43,249 nucleotides of DNA from Candidatus Kuenenia stuttgartensis. Lineage in GTDB: Bacteria; Planctomycetota; JAKEIC01; DYIT01. Numbering within the stretch: the stretch's first letter is position 1; each line of letters opens with the position of its first letter. The DNA lies in the NCBI GenBank assembly GCA_020723505.1, contig DYIT01000006.1, positions 27,268-70,516 of the forward strand, read 5' to 3'. This document shows, one piece after another, positions 32,110 to 39,720 of this stretch. Made by a program: the position numbers and the translations under genes. The notes beneath the pieces are model-generated. The model worked only from the letters and a program-made list of their open reading frames with translations, searched no databases and was not told the DNA's origin.

Positions 32110-33840
32110 CTAGTCCTTGTATATGTAGCTCAGGCGGATTGTGAAGGCGGCCGGGAACACGTAGTCCGCTCCGCCTGCCAACAGCACCGTGCCGTCCAGC
32201 AGCGTGGTGGCCGTATGTTCCGTGACTCCGGTTATGAGGTTCGGTATCGTGGTCTGGGTGCCTGCGGCGTTGCGTGTCCAGGTGAATCTTCCCGTCACGT
32301 CTATGCCGTTGAACGGCGCGTTGACGTTGTAGCCGAGTCCAAACGGGTCGAACACTTCCGCGGTGGTCGTGATTAGGTTCGGCTGGCGGTTTCCGCGCGA
32401 GGCCGGGGGAGGCGTGGGGCCGCGGCCTATGTAGCCGCCCGCCACGACGATTTTCCCGCTCGGAAGCCTGTTGGCCGTATGGAAATGCCGCGCATGGAAC
32501 ATGGTCTGGCCGACCGGCGTCCAGGCGCCCCGGTTCCCGTTGATTGCCGGCGTCGTGACAACCTGGCTGTGGTCGTAGAGCTGGGCGAAATCGAAGCCCG
32601 CGTCGATGTACCAGTCGACGCGGAAGCCGCCGATTATTACGACCAGGCCCGCGCCGTAGCCGGAGGTGATTAGCGTGTCGCTCGCGCCGTTGCTGTGGCC
32701 CGAGGGCATAAGGGTCCCGGTGAACTGCCCGATGCCGTTCGTGCCGGCCCCGGATCCCGGGAAGTAGATGTCCGCGTTGTTCATGTTGGCGCCGGCGTTC
32801 AGGAGGCTCCCGTCCGAAAGCGTGACCGTGTTGTGGAACGCCCGCATCGCGCCCAGGCTGCCCATCCCCTTGCTCGTGTAGACCCACGTGTTCGTGGTCT
32901 GGTCGAAGACTTCCATCGACGAAAGCGTCGCCCCGGTGTTGTCCACGCCGCCGATTACAATCGGGTTGCCGTTTGCGAGCAGTGCGCTGGTATGGCCCGC
33001 TCTCGGGTTCTGGAGCCTCGCGCCCCACAGCGAGAAGTTGTCGGTTATGGGGTTGTATTCCTCGCACGTGTCCCAGATGGACACGTTGTCTCCTCCGCCT
33101 ATCACCAGTACGTGGCCGCTGGTCAGCTTGAGCAGCGTATGGTCGTATCTTACGAAGTGCATTCCCCTGTTGTTGTTGCTCTTGGAGATCGCCCAGGTCC
33201 TGCTCGCGGGATTGTAGACCTCTGCGGACCTCGTAGCCGAAGTCACCGCCGGAGTCGTGAGACCGCCGCACACCAGCACCTTGCCGTCGTCCAGGAGCAT
33301 CGCCTCGTGGCGCATCCTCGCCTGCCACAGCTGCCCTACCATCGTGAATGTTCCGGACGGGAACGAAGGCGCAGGAACAGGGGCGTTGAAGGTGAACGGA
33401 GGCCAGTTCGGGATGCTGCCGACCGCCGTGCCCGTCGAGAAAAGAGCCGCGTAGGGCTGTTCGACGTTGTCGCCGTAGATGTCCCTGACGCCGGGCCGCA
33501 CGGCTATTCCGTAGGTCGCGGACGACGCGAGCGGGGAAGCAGGCGTGAGGACCAGGTTCTCGCCCTGGAACTGGAACGACACGGGAACTATGGCGTTCGA
33601 CTGGTCGGCGAGTATGATCTGGTTCGTTCCGATGACCGTCTGATGATCAGGAGGTTCGGAAAACCTAATCATTATCGTCGCCGTCGTCGACACGTTCGAC
33701 TGCCCGTTCGAGGGCGAAACGGCAATGACCCTGAATCCCGTCGGATCGTCGTCGGAGCGGGTCGCGCAACCGGAGAATATCAGAAGCGCGGCCGCGAGCG
33801 CCGCGAACGCCGCTTTCATCTTGCTTGTATCTATCCGCAT
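32110..33840 (-). CDS. kelch/galactose-oxidase-like lipoprotein with Big_5 domain
   Basis: 576 residues from the ATG at 33840, which has GGAGG six bases upstream; the ORF extends 18 further codons of unlikely sequence. The signal peptide ends in IFSGC (C25). A Big_5-like domain follows (VIAVSPSNGQSNVSTTATIMIRFSE; SPLASSATYGIAVRPGVRD). From about 175 the propeller repeats read MRHEAMLLDDGKVLVCGG, YDHTLLKLTSGHVLVIGGGD, AGHTSALLANGNPIVIGGVD and HTANRLPSGKIVVAGGY, typical of kelch/galactose oxidase central domains. The copper ligands of galactose oxidase could not be identified. It lies 271 bases downstream of the secretin. Confidence 0.83.
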   Translation of the reverse strand: MRIDTSKMKAAFAALAAALLIFSGCATRSDDDPTGFRVIAVSPSNGQSNVSTTATIMIRFSEPPDHQTVIGTNQIILADQSNAIVPVSFQFQGENLVLTPASPLASSATYGIAVRPGVRDIYGDNVEQPYAALFSTGTAVGSIPNWPPFTFNAPVPAPSFPSGTFTMVGQLWQARMRHEAMLLDDGKVLVCGGLTTPAVTSATRSAEVYNPASRTWAISKSNNNRGMHFVRYDHTLLKLTSGHVLVIGGGDNVSIWDTCEEYNPITDNFSLWGARLQNPRAGHTSALLANGNPIVIGGVDNTGATLSSMEVFDQTTNTWVYTSKGMGSLGAMRAFHNTVTLSDGSLLNAGANMNNADIYFPGSGAGTNGIGQFTGTLMPSGHSNGASDTLITSGYGAGLVVIIGGFRVDWYIDAGFDFAQLYDHSQVVTTPAINGNRGAWTPVGQTMFHARHFHTANRLPSGKIVVAGGYIGRGPTPPPASRGNRQPNLITTTAEVFDPFGLGYNVNAPFNGIDVTGRFTWTRNAAGTQTTIPNLITGVTEHTATTLLDGTVLLAGGADYVFPAAFTIRLSYIYKD

Positions 33841-34111
33841 CGCTTTCCTCCTCACGGAGCAAATGGGGGTCCTTTCGCATTGTGCAAAAGGCATGCCCTC
33901 GATGTCATATTCCCCAGTTCGCCGGAAATGGCTGGAAAACCGGGAAATCAGCCGTAATTTAGCCTCAATTCAGGCATTTCCAGCTGTTTTCCCGGCACTA
34001 TCCGGACAGCTATCCATTACATTGAATACTGAATAACCTCTTCGCCAGATAACTTGGTTTCCGCATGCAGGGCCCTGACGAGCCCTGCATGCGGTCCATT
34101 TTCGACTCCGG
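33841..34111. other. 271-base gap between the secretin and kelch genes
   Basis: Apart from the palindrome at 34061-34094 and a ribosome site for the kelch gene, nothing recognisable is seen. No promoter was found, so the kelch genes may be read from the secretin transcript. Confidence 0.4.
34061..34094. terminator. 12-bp perfect palindrome after the secretin gene
   Basis: CCGCATGCAGGG (34061-34072) and its complement (34083-34094) form a 12-bp stem with a 10-base loop, 18 bases past the secretin stop. The minus strand beyond it lacks a T-run, so it may be an attenuator or a 3' mRNA-protecting structure rather than a full terminator. Confidence 0.5.
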
Positions 34112-36766
34112 CTACTGGGTCCGGATTTTAGCTTCTTCGTCCCCGAGGTCCGTAATCTTGGCGTGAATGATGATGATCAGGTTCTGCTTCTCCACGCTTC
34201 TGCCCTTCCGGCTCGTGAAGAAGTTGATGATCGGAATATGGGCGAACCAGGGGATTTCGGACTTCATGTCCACGTCCCGGATCTGCTTGAGGCCGCCGAC
34301 CACGATTGTCCCGCCGTCAGGGATGCGGACAGTGGCCTGCGCCTTCTGGACGACCAGTTCAGGGATGTGCAGCGTGACCGACGTGGATCCAATCATGCCC
34401 AGCGTCGTGCTGAAGGTCGGCATCGGCCTAATCAGGGTGGCGATTGTCGGCCTGAGCTCGAGCGTGATGTATTTCCTGTCGTTGCTGACGGTGGGTTTCA
34501 CGTCGAGCACGAGCCCGTCCTGGATTACGCCCATGATGGGGTCGGCGATGCCCGCGGCCTGCGCGACTTCCACGTCGTAGTCCTTCACGTAGGAAATCTG
34601 GTTCACGACCGTTATGTTGGCCCTCTGGGTGTTGAACGCCGTGAGCTTGGGAGCGGTGAGCAGCGTCGCCCTCTTGGTCTTGGCGACCGCGTGGAAGATG
34701 AGGCCGATTTCGGCGTCATCGATTAATGTGTACTGGAGGGACATGCCGCCCGTGCTCGTGAGCACGCTTCCCAGCCCCCTGTCGAACATGCCTTCAGTGC
34801 GCGCGCGGAGGTCGCCGTCGGAACGCTCGTTAAGGAATACGCCGGAGGAGGGGGGCTGGGTCGGGTTGCCGTTCGCGCCGTTGTCGTAGAGGCCGCCCGC
34901 GTTGTCCTCCACGCCGACCGTGACATCGTCAAGGTAGGCGTCCCTTCCCTTCTCGTTCCCGAGGCCTCTCCAGTCCACCCCGATGTCTTCGAGGAAGTGG
35001 TCCTCGACCGACAGGAAGCGGGCCTCTACCGTTACGAGCAGGCCGGAGTACTTCCTGAGGTCGTCGAGGAGCGCGGATATCTCCTTGTGCACCTCGGGCG
35101 TATGCGAGACCAGCAGCATGCCCTGGATTGTCGTTATCTTGAACTGGGGGTTTTCCCAGCTCTCGGGCCTTATGGACTCCTTCACCATGTTCTCGAGCTC
35201 TTCGATTTGGATGGGTCCGGTTCCCTCCTCGGGCTCGCCGAACGCCGGTCCCGCGCCGCCGGCCTGGTCGCCGGACTTGAGCTCGATTTCGGGTCCAGGG
35301 AAGCTCTCGAGCTTCTTCGTCAGGTCGCGGATGTCATGCAGCCTGAGCACCGCGTTCCCTAGCGCCCCTTCCTGCGTGGTTATGTAGAGGACCTTGTTCT
35401 TGAACGTGTAGGTAAGGTCGTGGAACTTGAGGAGCAGGTTGAGCGCGTTGCCGAGGTTGATGTCCTCCACGTTGAGGGTCACGGTCTTGCCGGAGCTCTC
35501 GAACTCGGACATCACCTTCGGATCAACCACGATGTTGATTCCCTTGGTGGTGCGGATGAAGGACATGACCTCCTTGAACGGGGTCTCTTCGAAATCGAAG
35601 CTTATCGTCTGGTTCTTGAGCACGGACTGGATCCGGACGACGTCAGTGTCCTCCTCCTCCTGCCCGGGGTCGCTGCCCGGCCTCTGGCGCTTCATGACAT
35701 CGCTCCAGTGCGCGTAATCGGGCCATACGACCGTATCCGAATAGGGCACCTTTGTCTCTTCGAAATCCTCGAGGAGCTTCTTCCACTCCTCGACCTTGTT
35801 CGTGATGTATTTCCTCTCGTTGAAGATGTGCCTGGCCTCGATGCAGTCCTCGATGAGCCTCCTCGCCAGCTTGTGGCGCGGGTTGAGGTTCAGCGCGCTC
35901 TGCGCCAGCCTCTCCGCCTGCACGTAGTGCTTCTGCTCGAACTGCAGCACCGCTTCCTTGAACAGGAGCTCGACCTTCTGCATCTCGAGGCGCTTGGAAA
36001 GCCTCTCCTCCGTCTTCGCAATCTCCCACGTCTTCGCCTGGAGCCCCTTCAGCCTCTTCGCCCTCTCGAGCGACTTGAGCTTCCTGCACCTGTGCAGATA
36101 TGCCTCCACGCGTTCCCGGTACCCGGCAAGGTCGATGTTGTAGGGCGCCCAGCGGATAATCTCGAGCACCCTCTCGAACTCGGAAATCGCCTCCTCGAAC
36201 TCGAAGGCCTTGTAGCAGTCCTCCGCCTTGGAGAAGTGGTTCCGCGCCTCAATCTTGGCTTCCTCGATCTTCACGTTGACCAGCTGCTCCATCCTCGACG
36301 TGGCCGAGCCGACTTCGCCCGGACGCAGCCCGAGCATGACCTCGACCCGGTGCCTCATCTCGATTGCATCGGTCTGGTCGGGCTTCACCGCGAGCGCCCT
36401 CTGCACCTCGGCCAGCGCATCGTAGGGCTTGCCCTCGTCGAGAAGGGACTTGGCTGACTTGAGGTACTGCGCCACGAGGTAGTCCTTCTCCTTCTCCTGA
36501 AGGTCCTTCTCGGCCTCTAGCGCCTTGAGCCTGTCGGAGGAGGAACCCGAATCGGACCCGCTGCCGCCCTGGGCGGCGAACTCGTCGTCCGCAGCCTCGG
36601 CATCCGGCTCTCCCGCCTTAGCCTCGGGCGCAGCCTTGGCCGTGTCAGCAGGTTTGCCGTCTCCCCAGGGATCGCTTTTCGAATCGGTCCCGGTCGCCGC
36701 GCAACCGGCAACCGCAAGGCCGAAAACGAGGCCCAAAATCCACGCGTACTTTGATAGCCGCCTCAC
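34112..36766 (-). CDS. TPR-containing secretin lipoprotein (GspD/PilQ-like)
   Basis: 884 residues from a GTG at 36766 with AGGAGG six bases upstream. The signal peptide ends in AVAGC (lipidated C22). After an acidic Ala/Gly/Ser linker, residues about 85-330 are TPR-like helices (SLLDEGKPYDALAEVQRALAVKPDQ; YKAFEFEEAISEFERVLEII; LQFEQKHYVQAERLAQSALNLNP). Residues about 385-470 form an STN/N0-like domain, then a secretin_N domain to about 580 (FKITTIQGMLLVSHTPEVHKEISALLDDLRKY). The C-terminal secretin barrel ends with IPWFAHIPIINFFTSRKG and ELVVQKAQATVRIPDGGTIVVGG. Secretins form outer-membrane pores for type II secretion or pili. The long TPR arm is unusual and may contact the ExbB/ExbD proteins encoded upstream. 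Confidence 0.9.
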   Translation of the reverse strand: MRRLSKYAWILGLVFGLAVAGCAATGTDSKSDPWGDGKPADTAKAAPEAKAGEPDAEAADDEFAAQGGSGSDSGSSSDRLKALEAEKDLQEKEKDYLVAQYLKSAKSLLDEGKPYDALAEVQRALAVKPDQTDAIEMRHRVEVMLGLRPGEVGSATSRMEQLVNVKIEEAKIEARNHFSKAEDCYKAFEFEEAISEFERVLEIIRWAPYNIDLAGYRERVEAYLHRCRKLKSLERAKRLKGLQAKTWEIAKTEERLSKRLEMQKVELLFKEAVLQFEQKHYVQAERLAQSALNLNPRHKLARRLIEDCIEARHIFNERKYITNKVEEWKKLLEDFEETKVPYSDTVVWPDYAHWSDVMKRQRPGSDPGQEEEDTDVVRIQSVLKNQTISFDFEETPFKEVMSFIRTTKGINIVVDPKVMSEFESSGKTVTLNVEDINLGNALNLLLKFHDLTYTFKNKVLYITTQEGALGNAVLRLHDIRDLTKKLESFPGPEIELKSGDQAGGAGPAFGEPEEGTGPIQIEELENMVKESIRPESWENPQFKITTIQGMLLVSHTPEVHKEISALLDDLRKYSGLLVTVEARFLSVEDHFLEDIGVDWRGLGNEKGRDAYLDDVTVGVEDNAGGLYDNGANGNPTQPPSSGVFLNERSDGDLRARTEGMFDRGLGSVLTSTGGMSLQYTLIDDAEIGLIFHAVAKTKRATLLTAPKLTAFNTQRANITVVNQISYVKDYDVEVAQAAGIADPIMGVIQDGLVLDVKPTVSNDRKYITLELRPTIATLIRPMPTFSTTLGMIGSTSVTLHIPELVVQKAQATVRIPDGGTIVVGGLKQIRDVDMKSEIPWFAHIPIINFFTSRKGRSVEKQNLIIIIHAKITDLGDEEAKIRTQ

Positions 36767-37315
36767 CTTGTACCTCCTCGAAAGTTGGGGGTCTCCGGGT
36801 TCTTCCGGCGCCAGAAGCCGGGAAAAAACACGCTACCAGAACACCAGGAATACGTCAACATAAATTCTCCGGGCGAAGGCGTACACGTACCGCTTTCGCC
36901 GAACGCCTATATTATATAATGGGCAGTGTCACCGGATTGTCACGGGGGAATCATTTTTCGCGTTTTCGCGCCCTTGTCCAGGGGGCGCAGCGCGAAAACG
37001 GATTACCGGACGAGACTTCATTTTAATTCCTGCAGGGTGCCGGCCAGCGATGAAGAGTCGGGCGCGGGGTCGGTCGGGCCGGCGTACTGCAGGGGGGTCG
37101 CGGGGTTCTAGAAGGACTTGCAGGATGGAACTGCCGCGCTTCGTGTGGGATTCGTGTACGTGTACGAGAACGGGAACGTTTACGCAATATGAGACTCGTG
37201 TATAAGGGAAGTGAGTCCCGCGATGAAATCGCCCGACGGCACATCAGAGAAAAATCAGTCCGCCCGCCGCCCGAAGATTCCGGACTCTTCGCCCCTGGGT
37301 GCCGGCTCGTCCGGG
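36767..37315. other. 549-base gap: palindromes, repeat words and secretin promoter region
   Basis: No gene seen. Near the secretin an AT-rich ATTATATAAT (36911-36920) and the tandem TGTCAC words (36927-36943) suggest a promoter region. Further on lie a hairpin with 10-bp perfect outer arms (36961-36970 with 36991-37000), a 'gtgtacgtgtacgagaacggg' element (37151-37185) and the inverted CATAACCCGG repeat (37301-37320). The largest frame here is short and looks like translated repeat. Confidence 0.6.
36911..36943 (-). promoter_or_regulatory. candidate secretin promoter with TGTCAC direct repeats
   Basis: On the minus strand TATAAT (36916-36911) lies about 145 bases upstream of the secretin GTG. 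Two GTGACA words (36932-36927 and 36943-36938), one helical turn apart, lie just upstream of it. They share the TGACA half-site of the pilin operators (11761-11777). No -35 hexamer at normal spacing is seen. Confidence 0.35.
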
Positions 37316-37320
37316 TTATG
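37301..37320 (-). repeat. CATAACCCGGACGAGCCGG(C) repeat, copy 2
   Basis: The reverse complement matches the copies at 11696-11715 and 38279-38298 at 19 of 20 bases. It overlaps the last five bases of the downstream exbD-like gene. Confidence 0.65.
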
Positions 37321-37894
37321 ACCCGCGCAGCGGATTCGGGGATCCCGTGAAGTTGATTTCCTTGAGCCCCGCCCGAATCAGCATGTTGAGCGTCTGTACC
37401 ACCCACCCGATGCGCACATCGCCCCCCGCGTCGATTTCGGCCTTCTTCACCCCCGACTGCCTTATCCGGCTCGCCTTTACGAGCGCCCTCTGCAACCCCT
37501 CGGAGTCGTACCCGCAGAATATGCTCCCCACCGTCACCCTGCACTGCCGTCTGGGCGCGTTCCACTTGAGATGCACCATGAGGGGCACTTCCTGATCGAC
37601 GACCGGAGGAGGCTGTTTCGGATCCAGCCCTTCCCGCGGCAGGAACGCCGAGAGCTTGCCCTCGAAGGTCTTGAACTGGCAACCCACCATGAAAAAGATG
37701 AGGAGCTGGAACACGACGTCAATCATCGGCGTCATCTGCAGATCCCCCTTGTCCCTGGACGCGGGATTGGGAGCCGGCGACCGCTTCTTCGGCCTGCGAT
37801 AATCGCCCGGACTCCTTCCGATTCCTTCATCCTGCGTGTCCTCCTTCCCCATCCCGGACCGCGACAACCCCTGCTTTTCATTTTTCTCAGACAT
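37316..37894 (-). CDS. ExbD/TolR-family protein, paralogue B
   Basis: 192 residues from the ATG at 37894 with AAGGAGG six bases upstream. A charged Lys/Pro-rich cytoplasmic tail precedes the single membrane helix QMTPMIDVVFQLLIFFMVG, whose Asp is the proton-conducting residue. The periplasmic domain (FKTFEGKLSAFLP; QCRVTVGSIFCGYD; VKKAEIDAGGDVRIGWVVQTLNMLIRAG) is very close to the protein at 38596-39153. With ExbB it forms a proton-driven motor that energises outer-membrane partners. It is the second of two near-duplicate genes, following a broken exbD copy. Confidence 0.9.
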   Translation of the reverse strand: MSEKNEKQGLSRSGMGKEDTQDEGIGRSPGDYRRPKKRSPAPNPASRDKGDLQMTPMIDVVFQLLIFFMVGCQFKTFEGKLSAFLPREGLDPKQPPPVVDQEVPLMVHLKWNAPRRQCRVTVGSIFCGYDSEGLQRALVKASRIRQSGVKKAEIDAGGDVRIGWVVQTLNMLIRAGLKEINFTGSPNPLRGS

Positions 37895-37954
37895 TTAAAG
37901 CCTCCTTGAACATCTCCGGCAGTGATTCAGGCCCCCGTACGGCACCGCCATGCA

Positions 37955-38148
37955 TCACTTCCGCGGTTCCTTCGATGCAAGCATCAACTTCCATATCCCG
38001 ACGCCCGGTTGCACGCACTCCTGCATCACGTGCTGGAGTATTTCCGATTAGGGCATTTTGAAGGGCCGGACACTTGCCCTAATCGGAAATACAAATCTAT
38101 CATCGGTGTCATGTTGAGTTCGCAGTCCACGGCGGGCATTCGGGGCAT
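37955..38148 (-). pseudogene. exbD pseudogene with the middle replaced by a palindrome
   Basis: From an ATG at 38148 (AGGAGG five bases upstream) the first 18 residues, MPRMPAVDCELNMTPMID, match the start of the ExbD at 39208-39645 at 15 of 18. The reading then enters a palindrome and stops at 38026. In another frame the last 26 residues (QHVMQECVQPGVGIWKLM, then LASKEPRK and TGA at 37955) match the end of the same ExbD at 23 of 26. About 100 codons, including the rest of the membrane helix and the periplasmic domain, are missing. The gene is clearly non-functional as an ExbD. Confidence 0.85.
38038..38092. repeat. 18-bp perfect inverted repeat inside the exbD pseudogene
   Basis: GTATTTCCGATTAGGGCA (38038-38055) and its exact complement (38075-38092) flank a 19-base loop. 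It sits exactly at the junction where the middle of the exbD gene is missing. The outer end AAATAC coincides with ancestral gene sequence. Confidence 0.8.
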
Positions 38149-38278
38149 GTCGGCCTCCTCGGGGACCCGGATTCCGGGGCCAATATCGAATCGGCCTCCG
38201 GGACCGGCTCCCATTGTTCCATGCCCTCGAACCGCTATTTCAAACGCTCGGGAAGAATCGAATGTTGCATGGATTCCG

Positions 38279-38298
38279 CATAACCCGGACGAGCCGGA
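38279..38298 (+). repeat. CATAACCCGGACGAGCCGGA repeat, copy 3
   Basis: Exact 20-base match to 11696-11715, here in the gap between duplicated exbD genes. Confidence 0.7.
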
Positions 38299-38410
38299 AC
38301 CAAACGGGGAAAAGTGCGGAATGAGATTGGGCGAAATCACCAGGAACGAGACTGCCGCAGAGGCCGGACAAAGAAACACTTACATCATGAAGAAGTGCGA
38401 CCGATCATCG

Positions 38411-38437
38411 CGTAGGCGACCGGCCGGTCGCCCCTAC
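38411..38437. repeat. CGTAGG-CGACCGGCCGGTCG-CCCCTACG palindrome
   Basis: A GC-rich palindrome centred on CCGGCCGG with CGTAG/CTACG ends. It resembles palindromes of the GTAGGGGCGACC type that I recall as common intergenic repeats in environmental bacteria; only one copy is in this window. Confidence 0.5.
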
Positions 38438-38525
38438 GAAGACGCAAAGGTGTTTGCGCATGGATACGACCGAGCGAGGGGGCTTCATTGAAGCCCGGTG
38501 TGGCTCCTGCTTCGCGGAATTGCAT

Positions 38526-38599
38526 GCGCCTTTTCCCGCGCGCACGCGCGGAAAAAGGCGCACACGGATTGTAGATTTCGGGCTTCGCCCGAAATCTAC
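38526..38599. repeat. two strong hairpins at the exbD stop
   Basis: A near-perfect inverted repeat GCGCCTTTT-C-CCGCGCG with its partner ends near 38561. A second, perfect 13-bp stem (38571-38583 with 38587-38599) has a 3-base loop and overlaps the stop codon of the upstream exbD gene. They may end or process its mRNA. Confidence 0.6.
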
Positions 38600-39153
38600 G
38601 ATCCTTCGAGCGGGTTGGCCGCGCCGGTGAAGTTGATTTCCGAGAGCCCGGCCTTGATGAGCATGTTGAGCGCCTGGACGACCCAGACGACGCGCACGTC
38701 GCCGCCGGCTTCAATCTCGGCCTTCTTGACCCCCGTCTTTTTAATCTGCGACACCTTGACGAGGGCCTTGCTTATGCCCTCGACGTCGTACCCGCAGAAT
38801 ATCTTGCCCACCGTCACCCTGCACTGCTTCCTGGGCGCGTTCCACCGCAAAAGCACCTTGATGGGCAGTTCCTGCTCCTCGATTTTGTAGTTCATGAGCC
38901 CCTTGTCCTTGGGCAGGAACGCAGAGAGCTTGCCTTCGAAGGTCTTGAAGTGGCATCCGACCATGAAGAAGATGAGGAGCTGGAACACCACGTCAATCAT
39001 GGGCGTCATCTGGAGGTCGCCCTTCTCCTTCGACGCGGGGTTCTCCCTCCTGGCCTTTTTCTTCCTCTTCTCCGTCGGAGGCCCGTCCTTGCCTTTTCCT
39101 CCCGCAACTTCCTTTTTCGCGGGCGCCGCGGGCTTCTTTTTTTCTTCCGTCAT
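38596..39153 (-). CDS. ExbD/TolR-family protein, paralogue A
   Basis: 185 residues from the ATG at 39153 with AGGAGG seven bases upstream. The N-terminal tail is rich in Lys, Pro and Gly, followed by the helix QMTPMIDVVFQLLIFFMVG with the essential Asp. The periplasmic part (FKTFEGKLSAFLP; QCRVTVGKIFCGYDVEGISKALVKV; VKKAEIEAGGDVRVVWVVQALNMLI) is close to that of paralogue B. It lies 54 bases after the second ExbD type, so the unit [short ExbD, long ExbD] follows exbB. Confidence 0.92.
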   Translation of the reverse strand: MTEEKKKPAAPAKKEVAGGKGKDGPPTEKRKKKARRENPASKEKGDLQMTPMIDVVFQLLIFFMVGCHFKTFEGKLSAFLPKDKGLMNYKIEEQELPIKVLLRWNAPRKQCRVTVGKIFCGYDVEGISKALVKVSQIKKTGVKKAEIEAGGDVRVVWVVQALNMLIKAGLSEINFTGAANPLEGS

Positions 39154-39207
39154 TTTGTTCCTCCTTACGTTTCCGCGCTGGAGGGCTTCATTGAACTTTG
39201 ATTCGCG

Positions 39208-39645
39208 TCACTTTTGGGGTTCTTTGGACGCGAGCAGCAGTTTCCAGATGCCCACCCCCGGCTGCACGCACTCCTGCATGATGTGCTGTATGTACTTGAA
39301 TTCCGCTTCCTTGTCGGCGCGTATCAGCAATGCTCGGGTGCACAATCGCTTGTCCTTGGGGTCTCGGGCCTGGTCGGCTTCGCGCTTCAAAAAGATTTTG
39401 AGCATGGGTATGCTCTGCTTCTTCTTGCGGATTTTTATTTCCCCGCGCTTCGTGACGTTGATGACCATCCTGTTCTTCTCGGGCTTGTCGTCCGGAGACG
39501 CCTCGGACGCGTCCGGCAGCTCCATGGTCTCAAGGTCGGCCTGCGCCATCTCGGTCACGAGCATGAAGAAGATGATTAGCTGGAACACGCAGTCAATCAT
39601 CGGCGTCATGTTCAGTTCGCACTCGACTTCGGGCATTTTCGGCAT
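39208..39645 (-). CDS. ExbD/TolR-family protein, short type
   Basis: 145 residues from the ATG at 39645 with AGGAGG five bases upstream. The membrane helix is NMTPMIDCVFQLIIFFMLVTEM with the conserved Asp. The periplasmic part is compact and basic (MVINVTKRGEIKIRKKKQS; LLIRADKEAEFKYIQHIMQECV; GVGIWKLLLASKEPQK), typical ExbD/TolR. It is distinct from the long ExbD type; one ExbB with two ExbD types suggests a heteromeric motor. The broken gene at 37955-38148 is its former duplicate. Confidence 0.92.
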   Translation of the reverse strand: MPKMPEVECELNMTPMIDCVFQLIIFFMLVTEMAQADLETMELPDASEASPDDKPEKNRMVINVTKRGEIKIRKKKQSIPMLKIFLKREADQARDPKDKRLCTRALLIRADKEAEFKYIQHIMQECVQPGVGIWKLLLASKEPQK

Positions 39646-39720
39646 GGGAACCTCCTGAACTAATCCATGCCCTCGAACCTAGCTATCAACGAAAAATCCA
39701 GGTCGTTTGATACCAATTTC

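Larger units (their letters stand above)
38149..38595. other. 447-base gap between duplicated exbD genes: repeat cluster
   Basis: No gene seen. The bases next to the pseudogene still resemble the upstream flank of the intact exbD (ATGCCCTCGAACC occurs at 38221 and at 39668). Then come the CATAACCCGG repeat, a CGACCGGCCGGTCG palindrome and two strong hairpins next to the upstream exbD stop. Confidence 0.6.

Noticed and set aside
31784-33328. 514-residue minus-strand frame
   Set aside because: It is a shifted frame over the two kelch genes, very rich in Arg, Gly and His, with no motif.
38385-38714. Short minus-strand frame between the exbD genes
   Set aside because: It translates the repeat and hairpin cluster and the end of an exbD gene in another frame.
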